Source of the DNA: Roseibium aggregatum
GTDB taxonomy: Bacteria > Pseudomonadota > Alphaproteobacteria > Rhizobiales > Stappiaceae
Length of the DNA: 64,000 nucleotides
Direction: 5' to 3'
Assembly: GCF_017309185.1 (NCBI RefSeq)
Contig: NZ_JAEKJZ010000007.1
Location: 1 to 64,000, forward strand
In this document: in pieces, positions 51,254-60,000 of the stretch
Numbering within the stretch: position 1 is the first letter of the stretch
Layout: each line of letters begins with the position of its first letter
Program-made: the position numbers and the translations under genes
The notes under the pieces: model-generated
What the model saw: the letters and a program-made list of their open reading frames with translations, nothing else
What the model was told of the DNA's origin: nothing
The model's database searches: none

Positions 51254-51578
51254 CCGCCAGAACTCCCACGTTCGCCGGTATCCGGCACCCCACCTCATCC
51301 GCGCAGCATTCGCTCAGGATATAGCCGGCGAGCTTTTCCAGGTGGTCGTAGGCGGCCCGGCTGATCACCGAGCGGCCTTCCTTTTCCTGGAGCACCAGTC
51401 CGGCAGAGGCGAGAAACTTCAGGTGATGCGCCAGCGTCGACGCCGCCATCCCCGTCCGCGCCTGGATATCCCCCACTGTCAGCCCGGCCTGCCCGGCCCG
51501 GACCAGCGTCAACAACACCTGCAACCGCGCTTCCGACCCCAACGCCGCAAACCCCTGAGCCGCTTCCTCAAGCACCAT
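51246..51578 (-). CDS. ArsR-family transcriptional repressor (110 aa)
   Basis: Winged HTH: LGSEARLQVLLTLVRAGQAG, then GDIQARTGMAASTLAHHLKF, and LEKEGRSVIS-type wing (QEKEGRSVISRAAYDHL). A C-terminal Cys pair SECCADEVGC may sense metal or metalloid. It heads the operon with the permease and transglutaminase-like genes. A perfect inverted repeat ATATAACTA-N6-TAGTTATAT sits 16 bases upstream of its start. A broken relative of the gene lies at 53681-53812. Confidence 0.88.
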   Translation of the reverse strand: MVLEEAAQGFAALGSEARLQVLLTLVRAGQAGLTVGDIQARTGMAASTLAHHLKFLASAGLVLQEKEGRSVISRAAYDHLEKLAGYILSECCADEVGCRIPANVGVLADD

Positions 51579-51593
51579 GACCGCCTCACCTCG

Positions 51594-51617
51594 ATATAAC
51601 TATAATTCTAGTTATAT
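51594..51617. promoter_or_regulatory. Probable ArsR operator ATATAACTA-N6-TAGTTATAT
   Basis: Perfect nine-base arms with a six-base centre, starting 16 bases upstream of the arsR ATG. Both length and AT-rich character suit an ArsR autoregulatory operator, probably overlapping the promoter. Confidence 0.7.
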
Positions 51618-51662
51618 GGTTGTTTTGGAGTGTGTCAAGGGGGCGGAAGGCAAGAGCAGGTC

Positions 51663-51904
51663 CCCTAGCAGGCTGTAAAAAGTCGTTTCTCCTCCGTTGT
51701 CACCGCGGGCAAGCGGAGCGCGACCCGGGACCCACTCATTTCCAGAGAGAGTTTTTAGCGGAAAGCTCGCGAAAACCAGCAGGTTTTGAAACGACCCGAT
51801 CGGCGAGCAGGCCCCGGATCAAGTCCGGGGCGGCAAGGAGGAAGAGCGCAGCGCCTAAACAGAGTTGATGACAAATTGGGGCCTATTTCAACAGCCTGCT
51901 AGGG
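51663..51904. repeat. MITE-like element with 14-bp terminal inverted repeats
   Basis: CCCTAGCAGGCTGT (51663-51676) and ACAGCCTGCTAGGG (51891-51904) are exact inverted repeats. The 242-base element has no long gene. Inside lies the palindrome GCCCCGGATCAAGTCCGGGGC (arms about 51811-51818 and 51824-51831). No clear target duplication. A non-autonomous transposon-derived repeat is the likeliest explanation. Bases 51905-52188, AT-rich, hold no gene and probably the promoter of the next gene. Confidence 0.7.
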
Positions 51905-52188
51905 CACCGACCCGGACAGGTTATATATTTCCGCCTGCGAACTTTTGGTTGCTCTTACGGAAAGAGAAAACACAACAAGGCGCTTTCGTGGAGATTTCAA
52001 ACGACTTATTCGACTCTGAGATATTATCTTCAGCAATCTAACAAATAAATCGAAAATAGAATTGATCGCCATCGAGTCCTATGTTTAATTATCTATCAGT
52101 TTTATCGCAGAATTAATCAATCTATATAGAAAAATTCTCATTTATCGCTACGTCGGGTTGCGGCCGGAAACGATTGGGGGGAGAAACG

Positions 52189-53622
52189 ATGCCACGCTTT
52201 ACCGAGATCATGGAAACTGTCTTCAAATGGGAAGGCGGCTACGCAGACCACCCCGAAGACAAGGGCGGCCCGACGAATTTCGGGATCACCCATAAGGTCC
52301 TTGCGAAATGGCGGGGCGTTGCGTCCGTGACCAAGCAGGAAGTCCGCGACCTGACAAAACCGGAAGCGGAGGAGATTTTCAAAGACCGCTATTTCGACGT
52401 CATCAAGGGCAGCCACCTTCCAAGGCCCATCGACCTGATCATGATGGACGGGGCGGTCAACCATGGACCGGGCACGATGGCCCGTTTTCTGGAGGACGCG
52501 GCCGGCTTGACCGGCAACGGCCGGCTCAGCGTCGCCGAGGCCAAGAAGGTCGCCGGGGCCTCGCGGGAGGAGCTTGTCCGTCTCGCGGTCGCGCTCGCCG
52601 AAGCGCGCAAGACACGCTATCTGGAACATCCGAAAGCGCAGTTTTTTCTCGCCGGCTGGCGCAATCGGCTGAACGATGTCATGGCGACCGCCATGGCCGA
52701 CCTCCCGGGCAGCTGGTCCTTCGCCGGCGGATACGACGCGACCGGCACATCCGGCCTGACGGAGCCCAACCCGCAATCCAGCCTTGTCCCTTCGGCAATC
52801 GACGACGAAGACCTGCAAATCGCCCTGAGAATGTGGGGCTTTTACAAGGGTGAGATCAACGGATTGTTCGATCAGGCTACCAGCAAAGCCGTGAACGACG
52901 CCCTGGTTGTCAACGATGCGATCATCTCCGGAAACTGGCGCGCCTGGGATCTTGCCCAACGCAAGATCGCCATCGGCCAGTTGATCTGCCACGGCTCCGG
53001 GATCGACGTGGGCCGGATCGACGGCCTTTTCGGGCCGCGCACGGAAATCGCCTTCGACGCCTTCAATCGCCGGAAGGCCGGCCTGCCGGAAGAGGACAAC
53101 TGGCGCGACACCCTAGCTTTGCCGGGACCCTTCAACCCGGCCGAACCGACCAAGACCACGTGGCCTCGGCAAAAGGATGTCCCGAGCTTTTTCGGCGCGG
53201 TCTGCAAGCCGCCCCTGAAACGCCTCCACCTTCCTTTCGAGATGAAGATCGCCTGGGATCTGAACGAGACAATCGACGGCTTCATGGTTCACGAAAAAGT
53301 CCACGACAGCGCGGCCCGGGTGTTCGACCGTGTCTTCAAGGAATATGGCGACGACGGTATCGAGGACCTAGGGATCAACCTGTTCGGCGGCTGTTACAAT
53401 TGCCGGCTGATGAAGGGCGGCTCCAAGTACTCCATGCATTCCTGGGCGATCGCGATCGACTTCGACCCCGAGCGCAACCGGCTGAAGTGGAACCGCATGC
53501 ACGCGCGCCTGGCAAAACCGGACGCCGTCAAATTCTGGGAGTTCTGGGAGGCCGAAGGCTGGCTAAGCCTCGGCCGGGCCCGGGACTTCGACTGGATGCA
53601 TGTCCAGGCGGCCCGGCTTTAG
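52189..53622 (+). CDS. Bifunctional peptidoglycan hydrolase: GH108 muramidase + M15-type peptidase (477 aa)
   Basis: Residues 1-160 are a GH108/zliS-type lysozyme: FKWEGGYADHPEDKGGPTNF followed by GITHKVLAKW, with catalytic Glu in KWEGG, and DGAVNHGPGTMARFLEDAAG. Residues about 195-330 contain two peptidoglycan-binding-like repeats (ALRMWGFYKGEINGLFDQAT; GRIDGLFGPRTEIAFDAFNR). The C-terminal 150 residues are a VanY/M15-like peptidase with SMHSWAIAIDFDPERN (His-x6-Asp) and the closing WMHVQA His. No signal peptide. ATG 52189 with GGGGGGAGAAA is the start. It stands alone without holin, so its use is unclear: orphan phage or tailocin endolysin, or autolysin. Confidence 0.82.
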   Translation: MPRFTEIMETVFKWEGGYADHPEDKGGPTNFGITHKVLAKWRGVASVTKQEVRDLTKPEAEEIFKDRYFDVIKGSHLPRPIDLIMMDGAVNHGPGTMARFLEDAAGLTGNGRLSVAEAKKVAGASREELVRLAVALAEARKTRYLEHPKAQFFLAGWRNRLNDVMATAMADLPGSWSFAGGYDATGTSGLTEPNPQSSLVPSAIDDEDLQIALRMWGFYKGEINGLFDQATSKAVNDALVVNDAIISGNWRAWDLAQRKIAIGQLICHGSGIDVGRIDGLFGPRTEIAFDAFNRRKAGLPEEDNWRDTLALPGPFNPAEPTKTTWPRQKDVPSFFGAVCKPPLKRLHLPFEMKIAWDLNETIDGFMVHEKVHDSAARVFDRVFKEYGDDGIEDLGINLFGGCYNCRLMKGGSKYSMHSWAIAIDFDPERNRLKWNRMHARLAKPDAVKFWEFWEAEGWLSLGRARDFDWMHVQAARL

Positions 53623-53680
53623 GGGGAAAGGCGCGGATGTGCCCGATTGAGTGGGCCGTTGGAAAGGTCGTCGCGGAATA

Positions 53681-53812
53681 TCAGGTGGTGCGCCAGCGTC
53701 GACGCCGCTATCCCTGTTCACGCCTGGATATCCCCTATCAGCGTCAGCCACACTCGTAACCGGGCTTCCGGCTCCGGCGCGACGAAACGCTGGACCGTTT
53801 CTTCGAGAACCG
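53681..53812 (-). pseudogene. Remnant of an arsR-like gene (fragment with internal deletion)
   Basis: The stretch AGGTGGTGCGCCAGCGTCGA, and the following GCCTGGATATCCCC, TCAGCGTCA and GCTTCCGGCTCCGGCG, matches the minus strand of the complete arsR at about 51417-51577, with about 30 bases missing in the middle. It corresponds to the HTH and N-terminus of the protein and has no open frame. It shows that an arsR-like copy once lay here and decayed. Function none. Confidence 0.6.
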
Positions 53813-53985
53813 GGGAAGGCTGGAGAGAACGCTCGGTTTGTTAACGAGTTCCACGTTGTGGCGAACGACGAAAATGGGGCCGTGAATTGACTGGCGGGTT
53901 TCGCCTTGAAAGACATTGAAGTGGGCATTCTTTCAGAGCTACCCCATTTTAAGTTAAGGCCCTTTGCGGTCGTTCGTCTGACTCC

Positions 53986-54669
53986 ATGTCGTTGCGGTGC
54001 AGCCAATCGAAGGAGCAATTGGGGCACACCCGCCAACCTCGCGATTGGAGTGATTTTTTAAACCAGTTTGGCAGCGCTGCTTGGTTTTCGGATCCTAATC
54101 GTGACATAGATGAATTTGGCTCGTTTCTCGTAGAAAAATTCGGTCTCGAATTCGTGGAATTGGATGGTGCAACATCGAAGATTGATTGCGATCTCGCCGG
54201 TGAAATCGCTGACGAAATTTACATCTCCCGGGACCGTGGCGCTACGTCAGGCCATGCCAAGCTTGCACTGAACGATGCCCAAATGGCGTTATTCGTAAAT
54301 GCAGAGCGCATTGAACTTGGTGAGCGCGTAACCTCTGATCTTTATGGCTATAACACCTGGTGGATGACTGAGGAGGCGAAGGTAATCCATGCCCTTAATC
54401 GTCGAAACCTTCCTTCGGATATAGTGATTCATCCACAGTTCTTGATTAACCATCTTCTCTTGGATCAAGCACGACGAGGTAAAGGGGGACGGAAACCTTT
54501 GGGACTTACTCCTACGTTATTTGGACTCTGTATAACGGATAATGTTCCCCAGTCTGCAATGAAACAATTCCTAAATGCCGTGCGAGATATCGACGCTTCA
54601 GACGAGGCCGCGCAACGTGCGAGAATTCGAGCAGCAGCAAATCGCTTAAAAGCAGGTGGTGGACGTTAA
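53986..54669 (+). CDS. Orphan AT-richer protein, unknown (227 aa)
   Basis: A soluble protein without signal or membrane segments. Blocks worth noting: WSDFLNQFGSAAWFSDPNRD, ISRDRGATSGHAKLALNDAQ, LYGYNTWWMTEEAKVIHALN, SDIVIHPQFLINHLLLD, and a basic-helical C-terminus (AAQRARIRAAANRLKAGGGR). The TWWMT and D-acid pattern recalls PIN-like nuclease folds, but I cannot align it with confidence. Codon use and AT content differ from flanking core genes, so it was probably acquired. The ATG has no strong ribosome site. No partner gene adjoins it; 54670-55061 is empty. Confidence 0.5.
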   Translation: MSLRCSQSKEQLGHTRQPRDWSDFLNQFGSAAWFSDPNRDIDEFGSFLVEKFGLEFVELDGATSKIDCDLAGEIADEIYISRDRGATSGHAKLALNDAQMALFVNAERIELGERVTSDLYGYNTWWMTEEAKVIHALNRRNLPSDIVIHPQFLINHLLLDQARRGKGGRKPLGLTPTLFGLCITDNVPQSAMKQFLNAVRDIDASDEAAQRARIRAAANRLKAGGGR

Positions 54670-55061
54670 TTACAAAGAGTTGGGCGGTTGCCATTTACCG
54701 TGAAACCGTGTCCTGTCTGGAGCACCCTCCAACGCCACTGTACCTTCGGTTCTAACGGCCTCAACAGCCAGCTTTCCTCGCATTTTGCCGTCGATGCTAG
54801 TGAACTGAAGGGCAACTTCCCGCCTTATCAAGACTTTGCATCACGCACTGAAAAGGGCTGCTTGAGGGACTCAAAAACCTAGTCGCGAACGTCCGAAATG
54901 GGATCGCAAAGCAGTCGCTTGTGACCTTTCTGACAGCCGACACCTAAAATCTGACGTTGTTCGTTCAACGTGAGATGGTTCGCCCCAATAGCCCACCTAA
55001 CTCCCAACGACAGGTTCAACCGCAGAAACTTCCCCGTAAGCCCACCAACCGCTTCCTCCCA
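54670..55061. other. Intergenic region between orphan gene and tetR
   Basis: About 390 bases with no gene I can support and no clear regulatory site. A frame at 54688-54882 lacks a ribosome site. Confidence 0.4.
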
Positions 55062-55727
55062 TCATACCGCCACGAACCTGAGCACCGCCTCCCGCACATC
55101 TCCACGCAGGGCGCCCTGCCCGTCCGCTGTCTGCAGCTCCGGGCCGAACAGCATGGAGAAGGTCATGGCGTTGGAGACGTTGAAGAAACTCATGGCGGAG
55201 ATCAGCCAGTGGATCCTGAGGGGTTCTATGCCCATGCGGAAAACGCCGTCGGCGACGCCCCTGGAATAGAGCGTCTCGATCTTTGAGATCGCGGCCCGGT
55301 TCAGGCTCTTGATCTCGTCCGACTGTTCCAGGTAGCGGCCGTGGTGGATGTTCTCGATCATGACCAGGCGGATGAAGGCCGGGTTGTTGCGGTGGTGGTC
55401 GAAGGTGAATTCCACCAGCCGCTCCAGGGCATCCTTCGGCGGCAGATGGTCGAGCGCTAGCTCCTCCTCGCCCTGGCGCACCTTCCTGTAGGCCGCCTCA
55501 AGGGCCTTCAGATAGAGGCTCTCCTTGTCGCCGAAATAATAATAGATCATGCGCTTGGAGGTTTTCGTCTTGGCGGCGATCTCGTCCATGCGCGCGCCGG
55601 ACAGCCCGTTGGTGGAGAATTCCTCCAGCGCGATGGCCAGGATATTGGCCCTGACCCCTTCCGGATCCTGCTTCCAGCCGGCGCGAGGGGATCCCTTGTC
55701 CGGCGCCTGTGTTCCACTCATCGACAT
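55062..55727 (-). CDS. TetR/AcrR-family regulator of the shikimate-type operon (221 aa)
   Basis: N-terminal HTH (ANILAIALEEFSTNGLSGAR, then MDEIAAKTKTSKRMIYYYFG), about residues 22-68, and a TetR C-terminal domain with FTFDHHRNNPAFIRLVMIEN and YLEQSDEIKSLNR, the type found beside aromatic and quinate/shikimate catabolic operons. It is divergent from the operon at 55904. Two near-identical 18-base direct repeats (55767-55784, 55798-55815) lie between them. Start ATG 55727 is chosen; 55766 and 55721 are alternatives. Confidence 0.85.
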   Translation of the reverse strand: MSMSGTQAPDKGSPRAGWKQDPEGVRANILAIALEEFSTNGLSGARMDEIAAKTKTSKRMIYYYFGDKESLYLKALEAAYRKVRQGEEELALDHLPPKDALERLVEFTFDHHRNNPAFIRLVMIENIHHGRYLEQSDEIKSLNRAAISKIETLYSRGVADGVFRMGIEPLRIHWLISAMSFFNVSNAMTFSMLFGPELQTADGQGALRGDVREAVLRFVAV

Positions 55728-55766
55728 GCCCTTTTCTAGCGCAAATGCAATGACGCCGCCAGCCAT

Positions 55767-55815
55767 AATTAACCGTCTGGTACATTTCGCTTGACAGAAT
55801 TAACCGTTTAGTACA
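55767..55815. promoter_or_regulatory. Two direct repeats AATTAACCGTyTrGTACA, TetR operators, over the operon promoter
   Basis: AATTAACCGTCTGGTACA (55767-55784) and AATTAACCGTTTAGTACA (55798-55815) agree at 16 of 18 bases and are 31 bases apart. TTGACA (55791-55796) and TACAAT (55812-55817) make a promoter for the rightward operon that the second site overlaps (spacer 15, a little short). Repression by the divergent TetR gene and relief by a pathway acid would fit. Confidence 0.65.
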
Positions 55816-55903
55816 ATTTGACCTCCACCGGGCCGCAGAGCCTGGAGGAATGCCCAAATCAAGGGCCGGTTCGACTACCAAAAGGTCTCTGGGAGGAGCC
55901 TGC

Positions 55904-56788
55904 GTGACCGTTCGCAACGACATATTGCTGGCCGGGCTGATCGGCCGGGGCATCGCCCGCTCCAGAACGCCCGAAATGCATATGGCCGAGGCCTTTGCGC
56001 AAGGACTGCGCGGGGTCTACCGCATCGTTGACGTGGACACCCTCCCTGAAGAAGACCAGAACCTGAAAGCTATTGTGCACGCGGCCGAGACGACCGGTTT
56101 CAACGGTCTCAACGTCACCTACCCGTTCAAGATGGAGGTGATTCCGCTGCTCGACGAGCTGTCGCCCAACGCGGCCGCCGTCGGCTCGGTGAACACCATC
56201 GTGTTTCGGGACGGCAGGCGCATCGGCCATAACACCGACCTCTGGGGCTTCGCAGAAAGTTTCCGCCGGAACATGGACGGCGCGGCCCTGGACAAGGTGC
56301 TTCTGATCGGCGCGGGGGGCGCCGGTGTCGCGGTCGCTCACGCGCTCGCGGATTGCGGGGTCGCGCATCTGACGATCTTCGATCTGGATGCCGCCCGGGC
56401 GGACCAGCTCGCCCGTCAGGTCCGGGACAACAGACCCGGCCTGACGGTCGGCACCACCGCCGCACTCGATGAAACGGTTACCCAGGGCCTCACCGGGATC
56501 GTCAATGCAAGCCCCGTCGGCATGGCGAAGACCCCCGGCTCGCCCTTCCCATTGGGCCTACTGCGCCCCGGGATCTGGGTTGCCGACATTGTCTATTTCC
56601 CGCTGGAGACGGAACTTCTGGCGGGCGCGAGAAAGCTTGGATGCCGCGTTTTGCCCGGTTCGGGCATGGCGGTCTTCCAGGCCGTTCGGGCTTTCGAGCT
56701 CTTCACCGGTCGGCCCGCCGACCCGCTTCGCATGAAGGCGGCGTTCGACGCCTTCGACCAGACCCCGCGGGAAACCGCGGATGCCTAG
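55904..56788 (+). CDS. Shikimate/quinate dehydrogenase (catabolic type, 294 aa)
   Basis: Oxidises shikimate (or quinate) to 3-dehydroshikimate (dehydroquinate). Substrate-binding GLIGRGIARSRTPEMH (serines replaced by R-S-R-T at the usual SxS), GFNGLNVTYPFKMEV with the catalytic Lys, and GHNTDLWGF. The Rossmann motif is LLIGAGGAGVAVAHAL, and the Asp after it (IFDLD) suggests NAD+ use. GTG 55904 with GGGAGGAGC upstream is the start; the frame is open from 55850. First gene of the operon (dehydrogenase, TRAP, dehydratase). Biosynthetic AroE is an alternative, but context favours catabolism. Confidence 0.85.
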   Translation: MTVRNDILLAGLIGRGIARSRTPEMHMAEAFAQGLRGVYRIVDVDTLPEEDQNLKAIVHAAETTGFNGLNVTYPFKMEVIPLLDELSPNAAAVGSVNTIVFRDGRRIGHNTDLWGFAESFRRNMDGAALDKVLLIGAGGAGVAVAHALADCGVAHLTIFDLDAARADQLARQVRDNRPGLTVGTTAALDETVTQGLTGIVNASPVGMAKTPGSPFPLGLLRPGIWVADIVYFPLETELLAGARKLGCRVLPGSGMAVFQAVRAFELFTGRPADPLRMKAAFDAFDQTPRETADA

Positions 56789-56905
56789 ATCGGCCGGCTT
56801 CCACCCGTTTCAACCGGAAGCCCGAACCCGATCGATTTGAAAGTGAGGAAGCCTGGCCCGGTCTCTTGAAGACCGTCAGGTTTCAAACGCAATCGGGAGG
56901 ACAGT

Positions 56906-57913
56906 ATGCGTTTCAATTTCTCTACCCTGGCAGCCACTGCCATCGTGACTCTGGGGCTCGCCGCCACGGCGCAAGCCCAGACCATCCGCGTCGCTCACGT
57001 CGACCCGGACGAGTGGACAGGCTCCAAGAAAGGCGCCGCCGCCCATATTTTCAAGAACATCGTCGAGGGCGAAACCGGTCTGACGGTCGAGCTGTTCCCG
57101 GCGGGCGCGCTCGGCAACGAGGACGAACTGGTCGGCCAGGCGCAGGACGGCGTCACCCAGGTGGTGCTGGTCTCCGGCGCCATGTCCAAGGTCTGCCCGG
57201 CGGCTTCCGTTCTGGACATTCCCTACACCTTCTCCTCCGCCACCGTCGCCTGGGACGTGCTTGACGGTGAGTTCGGCGATGCGCTCGCCGAGCACTGCCT
57301 CGCCCAGACCGGCCTGCGCACGCTCGCCTACGGCGAAACCGGCTTTCGCAACTTCACCAACGGCACCCGCGAAATCCGCAAGCCGGAGGACATGGAAGGC
57401 CTCAAGTTCCGCGTTCAGCCGATCCCGCTCTATGTGGAAATGGTCAAGGGCCTGGGCGGCGAACCGACCCCGATCGCCTGGACCGAACTGCCGAACGCAC
57501 TGACCACCGGCGTGGTCGACGGCCAGGAAAACCCGGTCGGCGTGATTTACAACAATGGCCTGCACAAGCTGCAGAAATACATGACCCTCGACGGCCACGT
57601 CTATGCCGCCGATTTCATCCTGGTCTCCGACGAGTTCTACCAGTCGCTCTCCCCGGCCGAGCAGGCCGTGGTCGCCCGTGCCGCGCGGATCGCCGGCAAC
57701 ATGGGTCGGTCCATCCAGCAGTGGAGCACGGCGGAAGGCGTCAACAAGGTGCAGGAGGAAGGCATGCAGGTGTATTCTCCGACAGCCGACGAAATCGCGG
57801 CCTTCGCTGAAAAGGCCCAGCCGGCTGTCGTCGAATACCTGCGCGGCGAACTCGGCGAGGACGGGGTCTGGATCGACCGCCTCCAGGAAGCCGTCGCCAA
57901 CGCGAGCCAGTAA
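56906..57913 (+). CDS. dctP: TRAP transporter substrate-binding protein (335 aa)
   Basis: Sec signal (NFSTLAATAIVTLGLAATAQA) and the DctP fold: RVAHVDPDEWTGSKKGAAAH, FPAGALGNEDELVGQAQDGV, GLKFRVQPIPLYVEMVKGLG, and LTTGVVDGQENPVGVIYNNG. The Arg in KFRVQ is the usual carboxylate ligand. Between shikimate dehydrogenase and the permease genes, it probably binds shikimate, quinate or dehydroshikimate. AGGAC (gap 56789-56905) precedes the ATG. A GC-rich hairpin follows it. Confidence 0.88.
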   Translation: MRFNFSTLAATAIVTLGLAATAQAQTIRVAHVDPDEWTGSKKGAAAHIFKNIVEGETGLTVELFPAGALGNEDELVGQAQDGVTQVVLVSGAMSKVCPAASVLDIPYTFSSATVAWDVLDGEFGDALAEHCLAQTGLRTLAYGETGFRNFTNGTREIRKPEDMEGLKFRVQPIPLYVEMVKGLGGEPTPIAWTELPNALTTGVVDGQENPVGVIYNNGLHKLQKYMTLDGHVYAADFILVSDEFYQSLSPAEQAVVARAARIAGNMGRSIQQWSTAEGVNKVQEEGMQVYSPTADEIAAFAEKAQPAVVEYLRGELGEDGVWIDRLQEAVANASQ

Positions 57914-57924
57914 CCGAAACGGTC

Positions 57925-57944
57925 CCGGGCGCTCCGGCGCCCGG
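57925..57944 (+). other. Hairpin after the dctP gene (CCGGGCGC-TCCG-GCGCCCGG)
   Basis: Eight-base perfect stem with a TCCG loop, eleven bases after the stop. No T-run. A hairpin between the binding-protein and permease genes usually protects the upstream mRNA and gives more DctP than permease. Confidence 0.55.
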
Positions 57945-57970
57945 CCCCCACGTGAACAAAAACCGACAGC

Positions 57971-58018
57971 TCTCCATCGTCATCCCGGCCAAGCGCAGCG
58001 CGAGCCGGGACCGGAGAG
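57971..58018. repeat. Dispersed inverted repeat between dctP and dctQ
   Basis: Arms CTCTCC...TCCCGGC and GCCGGGACCGGAGAG, with AGCGCAGCGCG in the centre, form a long imperfect hairpin of the GTCATCCCGG repeat type common in this genome. It fills the 57914-58179 gap within the operon, where no gene is seen. Confidence 0.5.
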
Positions 58019-58179
58019 CCCCAAAACGATGGCGCGGTGTTACGATCGCCTGAGCGGACGCATTCGGCTTCCCGCCCCCGGACCTTCGCTTTTACTCCGT
58101 CCGGGGTGACGCCATATCGACTATGACCAAGCTGACTTCCGGTCATTCAAACGCCCGGAAGTCAACCAGGACCAGAAAC

Positions 58180-58713
58180 ATGAAATCGGTCAATGAATTC
58201 GCCCGGCGCTTCTTCGCCTTCGGCGCCGGTCTTTCGATGGCGCTCGTCTTCGCCATCATCTTCGTGAATTCCCTGCGCCGTTATACCGTCGGCCAGTCCG
58301 TCGCCTGGGGGGAGGAACTCCCCATCTACCTGACGATCTACGGTGTCATGTTCGGCATGGCATTCGCCTACATGCAGGACAGGCACATCCGTTTCACGGT
58401 CGTCACCGATTTTCTCAGCCCGATGGTCCAGAAAAAGCTCTTCGCCGCCGTCGATCTCGTCAGCACCGCCTCGGGTATCGCCCTCGCCTTTTCCGGATAT
58501 GCCTTCGCGACCCGGCGCGGCCATATCGATGCCTCAGGCCTGAAGTCCGCCGGCCGCTGGCTGGTGGAAACCACAGGCATCGAAGGCCTCGTCTGGATCT
58601 CCAGAATCGGCACCTGGCAATTCGCCATCGCCGTCGGCGGCGCCCTGCTGGCCGTCGCCGCGACCCTGAAGTTCATCGAGAGGATGTCGTCCTCAAAGGC
58701 GGTGGGCGCATGA
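58180..58713 (+). CDS. dctQ: TRAP transporter small permease, DctQ type (177 aa)
   Basis: Four membrane helices with DctQ features (FVNSLRRYTVGQSVAWGEEL, and YAFATRRGHIDASG). ATG 58180 with AGGA upstream is chosen; the frame is open from 58123. It overlaps the DctM gene by four bases (ATGA), so the two are translated together. Pairs with the binding protein at 56906. Confidence 0.85.
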   Translation: MKSVNEFARRFFAFGAGLSMALVFAIIFVNSLRRYTVGQSVAWGEELPIYLTIYGVMFGMAFAYMQDRHIRFTVVTDFLSPMVQKKLFAAVDLVSTASGIALAFSGYAFATRRGHIDASGLKSAGRWLVETTGIEGLVWISRIGTWQFAIAVGGALLAVAATLKFIERMSSSKAVGA

Positions 58714-59984
58714 TTTACGCAGTCCTTCTCATCGGCCTCGTCACCGGCGTCCCGATCGCCATCGCGATCATCGCGGCCCTGCTCGTCTTCATGGGACTGG
58801 GCGAAGCGCCCTATACCCTGCGCATCGTCGCCACCGAGATGTTCAAGGGCATGAACTCCTTTCCGCTGCTGGCCATTCCGCTCTTCGTGCTGGCCGGCGA
58901 GGTCATGAACGAAAGCGGCATCACCGGCCGCATCATCGCCTTTGCCAATGTGATCGTCGGCCGCCTGCGCGCCGGGCTTGCGCTGGTCAACATCTGGGCG
59001 TCAGTGATCTTCGCCGGGCTCTCCGGCTCCGCCGTCGCCGACACCTCCGCCATCGGCCGGGTGTTCATTCCCGAGATGGAAAAACACGGCTACACGCGCT
59101 CCTTCGCGGCAGCGCTGACGGCGGCCTCCTCGGTCATCGGCCCGATCATTCCGCCCTCCATTCCGGTGATCATCTATGCGCTGATCGTCTCCGGCGTCTC
59201 TGTTCCCGCGCTCTTCCTGGCCGGCATCGTCCCGGGCCTGCTGCTGGCGGTGTTCCTCTCCGTCTATGTGATGCTGACCGTCAAGGTCGACCACGGCGAC
59301 CAGACCGGCGACCTGACGCCGGAACCGGCCAGCAAGGCGCTGCTCGGCGGCATCCTGCCGCTGATGATGCCCGTTTTCGTCGTCGGCTCCATTCTGCTCG
59401 GCGTCGTCACCCCGACGGAAGCCGCCAGCTTCGCGGTCGCCTACGCTCTGTTTCTCGGTGTCTTCGTCTACCGCAACATCACGCTTTCGAAACTGCCGAA
59501 GCTCTTCGCCGAGGCCATGCGCGACAGCTCGGTCATCCTGATCATCATCGCGGCGGTGTCTGCGGCCAACTGGCTTTTGACCTATAACCGCGTTCCCAAC
59601 ATGCTAACCGACTGGGTCCTGATCAATGTCGACAGCAAGACCGCCTTCCTGATCGCCACCATCCTGCTGTTCCTGTTTGTCGGCCTCTTCCTGGAAGGCA
59701 TCGCCGCCATGCTGGTGCTGGTGCCGATCATGCATCCGATCGCCGTCAGCCTCGGCGTCGATCCGGTGCATTTCGGCATTCTGGTGATCTTCAACCTGAT
59801 GATCGGCCTGATCACGCCGCCGCTCGGGCTCTGTCTGTTCGTCGCGGAGGGGATCGCGCGGGTCGGCATGGCCCGGCTCACCTGGGCCATCCTGCCCTTC
59901 TTCGCGGTCGAGGTGCTGGTCCTGCTGATCCTCACCTTCGTGCCGGAAACCGTGACCTGGCTGCCGCGGGCCCTGGGCTACTAG
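58710..59984 (+). CDS. dctM: TRAP transporter large permease, DctM type (424 aa)
   Basis: About 12 membrane helices. Key blocks: LTAASSVIGPIIPPSIPVII, GVVTPTEAASFAVAYALFLG and IGLITPPLGLCLFVAEGIAR, all typical of DctM. It moves the substrate with Na+ after delivery by DctP. It ends 16 bases before the dehydratase gene, so the operon continues. Confidence 0.9.
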   Translation: MIYAVLLIGLVTGVPIAIAIIAALLVFMGLGEAPYTLRIVATEMFKGMNSFPLLAIPLFVLAGEVMNESGITGRIIAFANVIVGRLRAGLALVNIWASVIFAGLSGSAVADTSAIGRVFIPEMEKHGYTRSFAAALTAASSVIGPIIPPSIPVIIYALIVSGVSVPALFLAGIVPGLLLAVFLSVYVMLTVKVDHGDQTGDLTPEPASKALLGGILPLMMPVFVVGSILLGVVTPTEAASFAVAYALFLGVFVYRNITLSKLPKLFAEAMRDSSVILIIIAAVSAANWLLTYNRVPNMLTDWVLINVDSKTAFLIATILLFLFVGLFLEGIAAMLVLVPIMHPIAVSLGVDPVHFGILVIFNLMIGLITPPLGLCLFVAEGIARVGMARLTWAILPFFAVEVLVLLILTFVPETVTWLPRALGY

Positions 59985-60000
59985 AAGGAAACCGAACGAG

